DNA of 34,284 bases, taken from NCBI RefSeq assembly GCF_001866005.1, contig NZ_MLQR01000016.1:72089-106372 (forward strand). Reading direction: 5' to 3'. Below are positions 26,461-34,284 of this stretch, piece after piece. A program made the position numbers and the translations under genes. The DNA is from Anaerobacillus alkalilacustris (GTDB taxonomy: Bacteria; Bacillota; Bacilli; Bacillales; Anaerobacillaceae). Under the pieces are notes generated by a model, which did no database searches, was not told the origin of the DNA, and saw only the letters and a program-made list of their open reading frames with translations. The stretch's first letter is position 1, and every line of letters starts with the position of its first letter.

Positions 26461-27057
26461 TTAATCCCCCCATCGGGTGAAAAGTTGATGATCAACACCT
26501 ATACTATCAAGCACTTTACCAACGACAAAATTTATTAAATCATCCATTGACTTAGGTTGGTGATAAAAACCTGGCATTGCAGGGATTATTTTCCCACCTA
26601 CTTTAGAAACCTGTAACAAATTTTCTAAATGAATTTGATTAAAAGGAGTTTCCCTAGGAACTAATAGTAACTTTCTTCCTTCTTTAAGCATCACATCAGC
26701 CGTTCGCTCAAGCAAATTAGAGGAAGTTCCATTAGCAATACTTGATAAGGTGCCCATTGAACAAGGAATAACTACCATGCCTTCGTTTCGATAAGACCCA
26801 CTAGCAATTGGCGCTGTAAAATCTCTTAGCGTATGATAGTATAATTTTCCACTATCCATAGAAAAAAGTTTATTAATTAACTTTTCACGATCACTCGTAT
26901 CAAATTGATGTTCTTCTTTCATCACTTGCCAGCCTGCTTCGGTAATAATTAAATGTACACCATAGTCTGCTTTTAATAGTTCTTGTACAAGTCGGATGCC
27001 ATACACAGCACCGCTAGCCCCAGTAATTCCAACTGTAAAAATTTTAGGATTACTCAT
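26461..27057 (-). CDS. ubiX: UbiX-type flavin prenyltransferase
   Basis: Prenylates FMN to make the cofactor of UbiD-type decarboxylases. Its 198 residues contain VGITGASGAVYGIRL near 9-23, IASGSYRNEGMVVIPCSMGTL near 85-105 (FMN site), RKLLLVPRETPFNQIHLENL near 127-146, and PAMPGFYHQPKSMDDLINFVVGK near the C terminus. The ATG overlaps the stop of the UbiA gene by four bases (ATGA). In the futalosine route a UbiD-type enzyme (MqnL) needs this cofactor; no ubiD homologue is in the window, so its partner must lie elsewhere. Confidence 0.95.
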   Translation of the reverse strand: MSNPKIFTVGITGASGAVYGIRLVQELLKADYGVHLIITEAGWQVMKEEHQFDTSDREKLINKLFSMDSGKLYYHTLRDFTAPIASGSYRNEGMVVIPCSMGTLSSIANGTSSNLLERTADVMLKEGRKLLLVPRETPFNQIHLENLLQVSKVGGKIIPAMPGFYHQPKSMDDLINFVVGKVLDSIGVDHQLFTRWGD

Positions 27058-27917
27058 AATATTAACGCTCCAATCGTAAATGCAAGCATAACCATACTCA
27101 ATATTCCGTTCATGGTGAAAAATGCAACATTTACTTTAGAAAGGTCATCATGTTTTACTAATGAATGCTCATAAACCATAATAATTCCTGCAATAAGTAC
27201 ACCAATTAAATAAATCCAATGCATAGGTATAATTACATATAAGCCTGCAAAGGAAATAAAGCTTAGTAGGTGAATTCCCCTAGCAATTAATAGAGCTTTT
27301 TCAATTCCAAAGTAGCTTGGAATTGAATATAAATGTACACTTTTATCGTAATTAGCATCTTGGGTAGCGTAGATAATATCAAATCCAGCAATCCATAGTG
27401 CAACCGCTAAGAACAAGACAAGAGCATCAATGGTTAATGTACCTGTCGCACCAACCCATCCCCCTAGAGGAGCAATCCCAATTGTTACCCCTAACACCAG
27501 GTGACAAGCCCAAGTAAATCGTTTTGTATATGAATAAACCACTAAAAAGAAAACAGCAATAGGCAATAAATATACAGCCAACATATTTAACTGAAAAGCT
27601 GAATAAAACAGTAACGCAAAAGAAACAATAATAAAAACTGTAGTCTCAAGATTGGAAATTAATCCTGCAGGGATTGCCCGATTTTTTGTCCTAGGATTTG
27701 CTCTATCAATTTTGGCATCAATAACACGATTTAAAGCCATGGCAGCACTTCTAGCGCCTACCATAGCCAATGTGATCCATAACCAATGTGATGCAGTTGG
27801 CCAACTACCATTTATCACCAACGCGCCTAGTGATGCACCTAAAAACGCAAAAGGTAATGCAAATATGGTATGTTCAAATTTTATCATTTCAAGGATTATA
27901 TTTATTTTTTTAATCAC
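27054..27917 (-). CDS. UbiA-family prenyltransferase, probably MqnP-type
   Basis: An integral membrane prenyltransferase of 287 residues with about eight or nine hydrophobic segments. Both aspartate-rich motifs are visible: N63-RVI-D67-AKI-D71 in ALNRVIDAKIDRANPRTKNR, and YATQDANYDKSVHLYS near residue 185. The sequence resembles the 4-hydroxybenzoate prenyltransferase branch more than MenA. With mqnA and ubiX alongside, the likely role is prenylation of dihydroxynaphthoate in the late futalosine pathway (MqnP), which is inferred. The start is GTG at 27917 with GGAGAG upstream, 23 bases after menG. UbiX overlaps its end by four bases. Confidence 0.9.
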   Translation of the reverse strand: MIKKINIILEMIKFEHTIFALPFAFLGASLGALVINGSWPTASHWLWITLAMVGARSAAMALNRVIDAKIDRANPRTKNRAIPAGLISNLETTVFIIVSFALLFYSAFQLNMLAVYLLPIAVFFLVVYSYTKRFTWACHLVLGVTIGIAPLGGWVGATGTLTIDALVLFLAVALWIAGFDIIYATQDANYDKSVHLYSIPSYFGIEKALLIARGIHLLSFISFAGLYVIIPMHWIYLIGVLIAGIIMVYEHSLVKHDDLSKVNVAFFTMNGILSMVMLAFTIGALIL

Positions 27918-27940
27918 AATTCGCTCTCCAGTCTCTCCTG

Positions 27941-28633
27941 TTATTTCACTCCAAGATGCATGGCAGCTACTCCACCTGAATACGATTTAATTTCTACGTT
28001 ATTAAATCCTGCTTTTTCAAACATTTTTGCCAGTTCTTCTTTATCTGGGAATGCCATAGTAGATTCTTGAAGCCAAGAATACTCATCAAAGCTTCTGGCG
28101 AATATTTTTCCAAACAAAGGCATAATAAATTTAAAATATAAAAAGTAAATTTGTTTAAAGCCTATAGCTGTAGGATGCGAGGTTTCTAAACAAACAACTT
28201 TCCCACCTGGTTTCAGGACACGATTCATTTCTTTAAGAACTTGCATATAATCGGGTACATTCCTTAACCCAAATCCAATGGTTACAAAATCAAATTGATT
28301 GTCTTCAAAGGGTAATTTCATTGCATTTCCATGAATTAATTCTACTTGCGGTAGCGATTTAACTTTTTCCTTACCGATCGATAACATATTCTTACTAAAA
28401 TCTAAACCATACACTTTTCCTTCAGAATCAACAGCTTCAGCTAAAGCAATGGTCCAATCAGCCGTTCCGCAGCAAACGTCTAAAGCTTTGCTCCCTTTTT
28501 GTACATTCATACGTTTCATTGTGTCTTTACGCCAGGCAACATGACGCTGAAAACTAATGATTGAGTTCATCTTATCATATTTTTTATAAATGGCCTCAAA
28601 GACTTGGTGTACGCGTTCTTCTTTTGATTGCAC
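27941..28633 (-). CDS. menG: Demethylmenaquinone methyltransferase
   Basis: Last step of menaquinone synthesis, C-methylation of demethylmenaquinone by S-adenosylmethionine (UbiE/MenG family). The 230 residues contain [36 protein letters not shown] near 48-65 (SAM site), [20 protein letters not shown] near 119-138, and [11 protein letters not shown]. The C terminus [11 protein letters not shown] is typical. It starts six bases after hepS. This enzyme is shared by classical and futalosine pathways. Confidence 0.97.
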   Translation of the reverse strand: MQSKEERVHQVFEAIYKKYDKMNSIISFQRHVAWRKDTMKRMNVQKGSKALDVCCGTADWTIALAEAVDSEGKVYGLDFSKNMLSIGKEKVKSLPQVELIHGNAMKLPFEDNQFDFVTIGFGLRNVPDYMQVLKEMNRVLKPGGKVVCLETSHPTAIGFKQIYFLYFKFIMPLFGKIFARSFDEYSWLQESTMAFPDKEELAKMFEKAGFNNVEIKSYSGGVAAMHLGVK

Positions 28634-28639
28634 TTTTTT

Positions 28640-29458
28640 CTAACCTTCTTCCGCAACTTTTTCTTTTAATAGACCCGCCTCTAAAACCATTTGATTAATT
28701 CTCTCTATTACAAACGAGTTTAGCGGTGATGGCTGCTTACATAACTCTGTTAATTTCAACCTAGTTTGAAAAATATAATTGTCACATAGATCTAAACTGC
28801 ATTTCACACCAGATTCTCCAGGTAACTCTTTTGTTTTCTTATCATTTAAAATCACATCAATTAGTGGAGCTTTATGACCATTAAGAAATTCGCCTCTCTC
28901 ACTAATGATACGTTTTAAAAAGAAAAATTCACTAGTAATTGATTGCCATTTCTGTAAATTAAAGTGTTCAGCAATTCTTTGCATAAGGGATGAATCGATA
29001 ATTTTTATATCTTCTATATATTTCGAGATATTTTGATGATTTTTTTTATAAATGTTCATTTTACATTCGTTAATCTCTTGAATAGAGTTAGCTAATACAC
29101 GAATCATAGAGATATCGTTCATTTTTGCTAATAAGTAATAGTAGAGGCTACTATAGTAATCCCCAGCTAAAACTGTTAACTGTCTTTCCTTTATATCTTT
29201 TTCAGAACTAAGCTTACCTATTGAGATTGTTTCATGAGTATCTAAAGCCGCTTGGACTAGAAGTGTTGTAATAATATAAGTGTTGATACACTCTTTTTCA
29301 AGTTTTTTTTCAGAAAGCATCGAATATAGTAGGAATAACCTATCATCATCTAAAACTGGTTCAATAATAAATTTATTCATATAAGGATGTTTGATCCTTT
29401 GAAAAAAACGTTGTTTGATTTCCTTTATTTCATCTTCAAAGTAGTTTATTAAAATCAT
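28640..29458 (-). CDS. hepS: Heptaprenyl diphosphate synthase component I
   Basis: Non-catalytic partner of HepT, thought to set chain length and bind substrate in the heterodimer. The 272 residues are helical. They include YYYLLAKMNDISMIRVLANSIQEINECKM near 103-133, a characteristic component I segment, and DTHETISI with RQLTVLAGDYYSS. GGGGGA precedes the ATG. It is the first gene of the menaquinone operon and is separated from mtrB by almost 1 kb carrying two repeats, whereas the two are close in B. subtilis. Confidence 0.92.
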   Translation of the reverse strand: MILINYFEDEIKEIKQRFFQRIKHPYMNKFIIEPVLDDDRLFLLYSMLSEKKLEKECINTYIITTLLVQAALDTHETISIGKLSSEKDIKERQLTVLAGDYYSSLYYYLLAKMNDISMIRVLANSIQEINECKMNIYKKNHQNISKYIEDIKIIDSSLMQRIAEHFNLQKWQSITSEFFFLKRIISERGEFLNGHKAPLIDVILNDKKTKELPGESGVKCSLDLCDNYIFQTRLKLTELCKQPSPLNSFVIERINQMVLEAGLLKEKVAEEG

Positions 29459-29801
29459 CTATAGTCCCCCAGAAAGCAAAACAATTTTCCCTTAAAAGTT
29501 AACTTATTAACAACTAAAAATATATAAATAATTTATTGTAGTAAATAAAAGCACTTCTAGTATAACATAACTTCAAAAGAAGGATAAAGCTTGAGATTCT
29601 TTCAACTCACCTAAGTTTAATATTGCTTTAGTACGGTATGAAATAAAACACGTGAAAGAAATTATTATTTAAATATTATTTAATACGAATTATGTATATT
29701 CCATCTACCTGTCAATAACCTATAAACAAATAAATCCGAATTGCCAAAAATAGAAAATGGCTGTTGCTAGTAAGTGAAGAAGTAGTCAGCCTTCCAAACA
29801 A
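29459..29801. other. AT-rich upstream region of hepS
   Basis: No reading frame is convincing. The minus-strand promoter of the hepS-menG-ubiA-ubiX-mqnA-hepT operon should lie here, but I cannot choose one among the AT-rich hexamers. Confidence 0.4.
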
Positions 29802-30058
29802 GAAAAGCGCAAGGCGCCCGCCTATCGGCGACAAACACTGGAAGGTCGGCAAGTAGCGGTCTGCTCTTTGACCGCAATCTATGTGCTTCTGCGTCTGACA
29901 GCAATGCTTCGAAGTAGGCTTCCTCGAAGCAAAGTAGCATGAAGCATCATCAAAGAAGCAATCCAGGAAGTCATGAAGTCAGAACCTTGACTGAAGTGAT
30001 CGAGCCGATGGCGCCTGGAGCTAGACAGTTTTCAAGTTAGAAATTTATAAATTCTGAT
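29802..30058 (+). repeat. Dispersed repeat with a different interior
   Basis: The ends match the family (GAAAAGCGCAAG at the left, GGCGCCTGGAGCTAGACAG plus the TTATAAATTCTGAT tail at the right). Most of the left interior (CGCCTATCGGCGACAAACAC onward) is unlike the other copies. The right interior shares TGCTTCTGCGTCT and CTTGACTGAAGTGA with them. It is followed after about seven bases by another copy. Confidence 0.85.
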
Positions 30059-30065
30059 ACTGCAA

Positions 30066-30191
30066 GAAAAGCGCAAGCGCCTTGGTCACGAGCAGCTACT
30101 CCTGTGCCACTCCGTTTGCTCAAGAGCAAAGCCGCTCTTTGGCTTCCGAAAAGGAATGAAGTAACCGAGCTCGTAGGCGCTTAAGCTAGAC
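30066..30191 (+). repeat. Dispersed repeat, short internally deleted copy
   Basis: About 126 bases: GAAAAGCGCAAGCGCCTTGG and CACGAGCAGCTACTCCTGTG at the left, GTAACCGAGCTCGTAGGCGC and AGCTAGAC at the right. The middle third of the long copies is missing. It sits head to tail beside the copy ending at 30058, so the two form a direct array. Confidence 0.85.
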
Positions 30192-30435
30192 AAATTTCAA
30201 CGTTAAAAATATATACTTTCCTACCTGTCAAAAATTCTTCTTGTATTTTAATGAAATTCATAATTCATTATTCACACCACTAAGGACTATATCTAGTTTT
30301 AGCTGAACCGTTTAGAATTAAATGTAGATTTTCACAGCCCGGTTATGATAATAAAGAAATTCACTCATTTAATAATACTATAAGGTCTTTTAAAAAAAAA
30401 TTTTTATAGCTAAATTTTATCTATTTAAAAAAAGA
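30192..30435. other. AT-rich gap after mtrB
   Basis: About 240 bases with no gene, between the short repeat and the mtrB terminator. Nothing further is recognised. Confidence 0.4.
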
Positions 30436-30457
30436 AAAGCAGGCTCAGCCCTGCTTT
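30425..30457 (-). terminator. Intrinsic terminator overlapping the mtrB stop
   Basis: AAAGCAGG (30436-30443) and CCTGCTTT (30450-30457) form a perfect eight-pair stem with a six-base loop. The minus strand continues TTTTCTTTTTTT. The stem includes the mtrB stop codon, so mtrB is uncoupled from hepS. Confidence 0.92.
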
Positions 30458-30674
30458 AAACATCTGTCTCAATTTCACCATGGCTCGTCTGAATAATAGC
30501 TTTACCACGAACTTTTATTGCAGAAGTGTGCTCAGTAAATTGAGCGATCATCACTTCTCCTTTATCTAGCTTTTCAGAGTGATGAAAGCGTGTATCTGTT
30601 CCTCTTGTTAATCCTATAACATTAACACCATTTTCTTTTGCTTTAATAACAATAAAGTCATCATTACCCGCCAA
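30456..30674 (-). CDS. mtrB: Tryptophan RNA-binding attenuation protein (TRAP)
   Basis: Forms an 11-subunit ring that, when loaded with tryptophan, binds G/U-AG triplets in trp leader RNA. The 72 residues match TRAP closely: [35 protein letters not shown] and [17 protein letters not shown]-contacting residues equivalent to Lys37, Lys56 and Arg58 are K35, K54 and R56. The start is TTG at 30674, with AGGAGGGG eight bases upstream, so expression may be modest. Its target is in this window at 19176-19229. It follows folE after 192 bases, a larger gap than in B. subtilis. Confidence 0.97.
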   Translation of the reverse strand: MAGNDDFIVIKAKENGVNVIGLTRGTDTRFHHSEKLDKGEVMIAQFTEHTSAIKVRGKAIIQTSHGEIETDV

Positions 30675-30866
30675 TTTAGTCCCCTCCTACTATATTGTAT
30701 CTCTACCTACTATTACTCAAGTATTTATTATTGTCAATAACTGCTCAACTAATAAGTAGGACGCTATGTAATACTTTTAAAACATCTGCATCGTAGTTCT
30801 ATAAAATGAAATTGTTCTACTAATATTTTTATATATCGAATGTAAAAGATACATTCACCCTAAAAA

Positions 30867-31436
30867 TTATTTTGCATTTATTAATGAAAGTACTTCTGCT
30901 CTTGCTGCTGCATTAGTAGCAAATGCACCTCTAACTGCTGAAGTTACAGTTGAAGATCCAGGTTTTTTAACTCCCCGCATGGTCATACACATATGTTCAG
31001 CCTCCACAACTACAATTACTCCAAGAGGTTGCAGTGTCTCAACCATTGAATCTGCAATTGTTGAAGTGATTCTTTCTTGAAGTTGAGGTCGTTTAGCTAC
31101 AGCTTCAACTGCGCGAGCTAATTTACTAAGGCCAGTAACCTTACCACCTTTTGGTATATACCCAACATGCGCTTTACCAAAGAAAGGAACTAAATGATGT
31201 TCGCACATGGAATAAAACGGTATATCTTTTACTAAAACTAATTCTTCATGATCCTCGCTAAATACAGTAGCGAAGTGTTCCTTTGGATCTTGGTTTAAAC
31301 CTTGAAATACTTCTTCATACATTTTGGCTACTCGCTTAGGTGTATCTAATAATCCCTCTCTAGTAGGGTCCTCACCAATAGCTTCAAGTATCATTGTAAC
31401 AGCTTGTTCAATTTTTTGATGATCAAATTTTTTCAA
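30867..31436 (-). CDS. folE: GTP cyclohydrolase I
   Basis: Converts GTP to 7,8-dihydroneopterin triphosphate, the first step to folate (mtrA in B. subtilis). Its 189 residues contain [16 protein letters not shown] near 31-46, [20 protein letters not shown] near 74-93 with zinc ligands Cys78 and His81, [10 protein letters not shown] near 115, and [12 protein letters not shown] near 145-156 with the third zinc ligand cysteine. The start is TTG at 31436, with AGGAGGAA about ten bases upstream. The gene pairs with mtrB in Bacillus. Confidence 0.97.
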   Translation of the reverse strand: MKKFDHQKIEQAVTMILEAIGEDPTREGLLDTPKRVAKMYEEVFQGLNQDPKEHFATVFSEDHEELVLVKDIPFYSMCEHHLVPFFGKAHVGYIPKGGKVTGLSKLARAVEAVAKRPQLQERITSTIADSMVETLQPLGVIVVVEAEHMCMTMRGVKKPGSSTVTSAVRGAFATNAAARAEVLSLINAK

Positions 31437-31523
31437 GACAAATTTTCCTCCTGTTAAGGCACATATTGTAAAAAAATCATAGCATAGCGATCATATCAAA
31501 GCAAATTGTTAAACCCTTGGTAA

Positions 31524-31559
31524 AAAGAAAAAAGAAGAGACGTATTCACGACTCTTCTT
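31524..31559 (-). terminator. Intrinsic terminator after hbs
   Basis: AAGAAGAG (31532-31539) and CTCTTCTT (31552-31559) form an eight-pair stem, extended by ACG/CGT inside. On the minus strand TTTTTTCTTTTT follows. It lies 16 bases past the hbs stop. Confidence 0.92.
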
Positions 31560-31575
31560 GCCCTATATGTATTAA

Positions 31576-31848
31576 TTACTTAACAGCATCCTTAAGGGCT
31601 TTACCAGGTTTGAACGCTGGAACCTTACTAGCAGCAATTTCGATTTCTTCACCTGTCTGAGGGTTACGTCCTTTACGAGCTGCACGCTCACGCACCTCAA
31701 AGTTACCAAATCCGATTAATTGAACTTTATCCCCACTTTGAAGAGAGTCAGTAATTGCTTCGAACACAGCATCCACTGCATTAGTAGCATCCTTTTTAGA
31801 AAGGCTTGACTTCTCGGCAACCGCATTTATTAGTTCTGTCTTGTTCAT
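31576..31848 (-). CDS. hbs: DNA-binding protein HU
   Basis: A histone-like nucleoid protein that bends DNA as a dimer. The 90 residues match the family exactly in length. [20 protein letters not shown] forms the N-terminal helices, [20 protein letters not shown] the arm with the DNA-intercalating proline in RNPQTG near 61-66, and [14 protein letters not shown] the C terminus. A strong GGGAGGAGG site lies upstream, consistent with high expression. Its position between spoIVA and folE is conserved in Bacillus. Confidence 0.98.
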   Translation of the reverse strand: MNKTELINAVAEKSSLSKKDATNAVDAVFEAITDSLQSGDKVQLIGFGNFEVRERAARKGRNPQTGEEIEIAASKVPAFKPGKALKDAVK

Positions 31849-31948
31849 GGAATTTCACCTCCTCCCAAAATTTCATGTTATTCAATTTCTTGCACATTTT
31901 AGCAAATTTTATACTTATTTTTTTAAATTACTGAATAACAAGCCTTAT

Positions 31949-31975
31949 ATTATACGATGATTGGTAATAATTCAA
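31949..31975 (-). promoter_or_regulatory. Candidate hbs promoter
   Basis: TTGAAT (31970-31975) and TATAAT (31949-31954) on the minus strand, about 100 bases before hbs. The spacing of 15 is short, so this is tentative. A TGCTAAAAT extended -10 closer to the gene is an alternative. Confidence 0.3.
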
Positions 31976-32204
31976 TATGTTTTACTGAATTCCTTGCAAT
32001 TTTAATACTTTTTTCTCGATATATGTACTAATTTCTATAGAAAATTATAGTATTTTAGGGAATTCTATCATATCTATGTGTTATTATCAAATAACAACAA
32101 CTAGAATTTAATACAGTAGCTTTTGAAATATTAGAAATATTAGGTATAGCCATATTTTTATCGTTAGTTCAATATCATTATTTTATAAAAGATTGATAAT
32201 AAAC
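31976..32204. other. spoIVA-hbs intergenic region
   Basis: AT-rich, without a convincing frame. With the flanking stretches it makes the 535-base interval between spoIVA and hbs, which contains the spoIVA terminator at one end and hbs promoter candidates at the other. I see nothing else. Confidence 0.4.
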
Positions 32205-32242
32205 AAAAAATAGACTGTATTAAAATCAACAGCCTATTTTTT
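32205..32242 (-). terminator. Intrinsic terminator downstream of spoIVA
   Basis: AAAAAATAG and CTGT (32205-32218) pair with ACAG and CTATTTTTT (32229-32242), with an A/C mismatch between the two segments. A- and T-runs on both flanks make it potentially bidirectional. It lies about 140 bases past the spoIVA stop. Confidence 0.8.
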
Positions 32243-32383
32243 CTATGATATTATTGATTTTTTCATTAGCCAAACTAAACTAGGTGTTTTCATAGCTGAT
32301 TTTGTCTATCTTTATTAATAAAGGTCACATGGAAATAGAGATTTTATTTATTCACAAAAAGTTATTCTGTACTTTACTACCCA

Positions 32384-33862
32384 TTATAAAATAATAGCAA
32401 TCAAACCACCTGATCCTTCATTAATAATTCTTTCTAATGTTTCTTTTAACTTATATCTAGCATTTTCTGGCATTAACGATAATTTTGCTTGAATACCCTC
32501 ACGTACGATTGAATTTAGCGAACGACCAAAAATATCTGAGTTCCAAATAGAAAGTGGATTTTCTTCAAAGTCTTGCATTAAATATCGAACAAGCTCTTCA
32601 CTTTGTTTTTCTGTACCAATTATTGGTGCAAACTCACTTTCAACATCGACTTTGATCATATGAATGGAAGGTGCTACAGCTTTTAGTCGAACACCGAACC
32701 TTGAACCTTGTCGAATGATTTCGGGCTCATCTAAGCTCATATCACTTATCGTTGGTGCCGCAATTCCATATCCCGTTTGTTTAACCATTTTTAGAGCATC
32801 TGCTACTTGATCATATTCTGATTTCGCATGAGCAAAATCTTGCATTAACTGTAAAAGATGATCTTTTCCACGTATCTCCACTCCTACAACTTCTTTGAGA
32901 ATTTGGTCATAGAGATCGTCCGGTGCATAGAGGTCTATTTCAGCAACCCCTTGCCCCATTTCAATTCCAGCTAAACTTGCATGATCAATAAAATCGTACT
33001 CCCCAAAGTGACCAACGACACGATCAACATCACGGAGTCTCTTAATATCCTTTACAGTATCACGAACGGATTCTTCATAACTTTGACGTAACCAATGTTC
33101 CTCTTTTAACACCATTACCCAACTAGGTAAATTCACATTAACTTCATGTACTGGGAATTCAAAAAGAACTTCCCTTAGAACATTATTAATATCTTGTTCT
33201 TTCATGCTTTCTACACTCAATGCTAGAACTGGCACATCATACTTTTCTGTTAGATCCTGTCTTAATGCTTCCGTCTCAGGATGGTGTGGTCTAACTGTAT
33301 TTACTATTACAATAAAAGGCTTTCCAACTTCTTTTAATTCGTTAATAACTCTTTCTTCTGACTCAATATAATTAGCTCTTGGAATTTCGCCTATTGTACC
33401 GTCAGTTGTAATGACAACACCAAGAGTAGAGTGTTCTTGAATAACTTTTCTTGTTCCTATTTCTGCAGCTTCTTGGAATGGAATTGGCTCCTCATACCAA
33501 GGAGTATTAATCATACGAGGGCCATTTTCATCTTCATAACCTGTAGCACCAGGAACAGTATAACCAACACAATCGACAACTCTAACATTAACATCTAGAC
33601 CTTCGTCCACATGAAGTTTTACTGCTTGATTTGGGACGAATTTAGGTTCAGTAGTCATGATTTGCTTTCCAGCAGCACTTTGAGGCAATTCATCTTGAGC
33701 TCTTGCTCTTTCAGCTTCATTTTGAATATTTGGAATGACCACTAATTCCATGAACTTTTTTATGAAAGTAGACTTTCCTGTTCTAACGGAGCCCACCACT
33801 CCTAAATAAATATCGCCACCCGTTCTCTCAGCGATATCTTTAAAAATATCAACCTTTTCCAC
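32384..33862 (-). CDS. spoIVA: Stage IV sporulation protein A (SpoIVA)
   Basis: ATP-hydrolysing morphogenetic protein that polymerises on the forespore and forms the basement layer of the spore coat. It has 492 residues, the same as B. subtilis. Walker A is GVVGSVRTGKST (residues 21-32, Lys30). The sensor region GKQIMTTEPKFVP near 67-79 and VRVVDCVGYTVPGATGY near 93-109 are present. The C terminus GGLIAIIL is hydrophobic, as needed for membrane docking through SpoVM. The start is GTG at 33862 with GGGAGGGG upstream. A sigma-E-like promoter lies about 120-150 bases upstream. It is a single-gene unit. Confidence 0.98.
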   Translation of the reverse strand: MEKVDIFKDIAERTGGDIYLGVVGSVRTGKSTFIKKFMELVVIPNIQNEAERARAQDELPQSAAGKQIMTTEPKFVPNQAVKLHVDEGLDVNVRVVDCVGYTVPGATGYEDENGPRMINTPWYEEPIPFQEAAEIGTRKVIQEHSTLGVVITTDGTIGEIPRANYIESEERVINELKEVGKPFIVIVNTVRPHHPETEALRQDLTEKYDVPVLALSVESMKEQDINNVLREVLFEFPVHEVNVNLPSWVMVLKEEHWLRQSYEESVRDTVKDIKRLRDVDRVVGHFGEYDFIDHASLAGIEMGQGVAEIDLYAPDDLYDQILKEVVGVEIRGKDHLLQLMQDFAHAKSEYDQVADALKMVKQTGYGIAAPTISDMSLDEPEIIRQGSRFGVRLKAVAPSIHMIKVDVESEFAPIIGTEKQSEELVRYLMQDFEENPLSIWNSDIFGRSLNSIVREGIQAKLSLMPENARYKLKETLERIINEGSGGLIAIIL

Positions 33863-33898
33863 GTGATCCCCTCCCGATCATTTGTTAAAATATTACAT

Positions 33899-33943
33899 CC
33901 ACGACTTTTTAGATACCCTTTTAGGAATAGATCTAGATCGTGG
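33899..33943 (-). promoter_or_regulatory. Inverted repeat in the spoIVA leader
   Basis: CCACGA (33899-33904) and TCGTGG (33938-33943) bracket further complementarity (AGATA with TAGATCT-like sequence). It would form a long imperfect hairpin in the leader RNA, 37 bases before the start codon. Its function is unknown. Confidence 0.45.
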
Positions 33944-33984
33944 AAGCTTTCACTTTTGACATTGGTACAATCTCGGACAATATA

Positions 33985-34012
33985 TACTTATGATGTTGTC
34001 CAATAAATATGA
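33985..34012 (-). promoter_or_regulatory. Candidate sigma-E promoter for spoIVA
   Basis: TCATATT (34012-34006) and CATAAGTA (33992-33985) on the minus strand, spaced by 13 bases, fit the sigma-E pattern (ATATT-type -35, CATA-type -10). In B. subtilis spoIVA is known to be mother-cell sigma-E dependent. Confidence 0.6.
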
Positions 34013-34284
34013 CACTTGTTTCTGAAAAGATAAATTTCATTTAATTGAAATTTGTTTATTTCCTCTTACACTCATCACCTACTTACCTAATAATTACGTT
34101 TTGGATTAGAGCTAGTTTATCAATCTTTATATGGCATGTGGCTTCTACGTATTAAAAAGTAAAGCTTCATTCTATCTATTCATATGTAATAGAATTGTCG
34201 CTTCTTTTTAATTATCAAAAAATTCATTAAACGAATATTAGAGAAATTATGTTGAAATTAAGCACGATAGCCCTCTAAACATTC
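34013..34284. other. Right edge of the window
   Basis: About 270 AT-rich bases upstream of the spoIVA promoter. No gene, repeat copy or clear signal is recognised. Confidence 0.4.

Noticed and set aside
30675..30740. TAG/GAG triplets just before mtrB suggesting TRAP autoregulation
   Set aside because: Several triplets occur but their spacing is irregular (zero to eight bases), unlike the two or three bases needed for binding around the ring. The shared GA-rich ribosome binding site explains part of it.
1..34284. CRISPR arrays, prophage, toxin-antitoxin or defence genes
   Set aside because: No regularly spaced short repeats, phage structural genes or defence motifs were found. The dispersed repeats are too long, variable and scattered to be CRISPR.

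Overview
The window is a low-GC Bacillaceae chromosome segment, and every convincing gene lies on the minus strand. Transcription therefore runs from position 34284 towards 1. The order spoIVA - hbs - folE(mtrA) - mtrB - hepS - menG - hepT - ndk - cheR - aroC(aroF) - aroB - aroH - trpEDCFBA - hisC - tyrA - aroA - ypiA - ypiB - ypiF - ypjA - ypjB is the aromatic supraoperon neighbourhood known from Bacillus subtilis. Gene content (SpoIVA, YpjB, HU, TRAP) indicates an endospore former. The menaquinone genes and the missing qcr operon would fit an alkaliphilic or anaerobic lineage, but this is a guess and not a species call.

Layout in transcription order. (1) 34284-31576: spoIVA with a candidate sigma-E promoter, then hbs. 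(2) 31436-30456: folE and mtrB (TRAP), both starting with TTG. (3) About 1 kb holding two dispersed repeats separates mtrB from hepS. (4) 29458-24617: hepS-menG-ubiA-ubiX-mqnA-hepT, a tightly packed menaquinone/isoprenoid operon. Three genes absent from the B. subtilis order lie between menG and hepT: a UbiA prenyltransferase, a UbiX flavin prenyltransferase and an MqnA-type chorismate dehydratase. They point to futalosine-type menaquinone synthesis. (5) 24003-22599: ndk and cheR. (6) 22091-9306: shikimate, tryptophan, tyrosine/phenylalanine and histidine aminotransferase genes. The trpE leader keeps an 11-triplet TRAP site, an intrinsic attenuator and a hairpin that can hide the trpE ribosome binding site. 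(7) 9280-9081: a candidate small RNA. (8) 8400-1760: a degenerate amidohydrolase-like protein, ypiA, an unrecognised 346-residue protein, ypiB, ypiF, ypjA and ypjB. The qcrABC genes that separate ypiF from ypjA in B. subtilis are missing. (9) 1640-1: a YugP-like membrane zinc peptidase, then an IS4-like insertion sequence with a tandemly duplicated end.

The genes fit together around chorismate. AroB, AroA and AroC make it. AroH, TrpE and MqnA draw it towards Phe/Tyr, Trp and menaquinone respectively, and HepS/HepT supply the prenyl tail. TRAP, encoded in the same window, senses tryptophan and controls trpE through the leader.

The main unexplained structure is a family of intergenic repeats at about 4627, 8734, 11744, 24188, 29802 and 30066, plus a tail fragment at about 884. 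The ends are conserved and inverted, the interiors are variable and fold back on themselves, and all copies have the same orientation. At least three copies abut the U-tract side of an intrinsic terminator.
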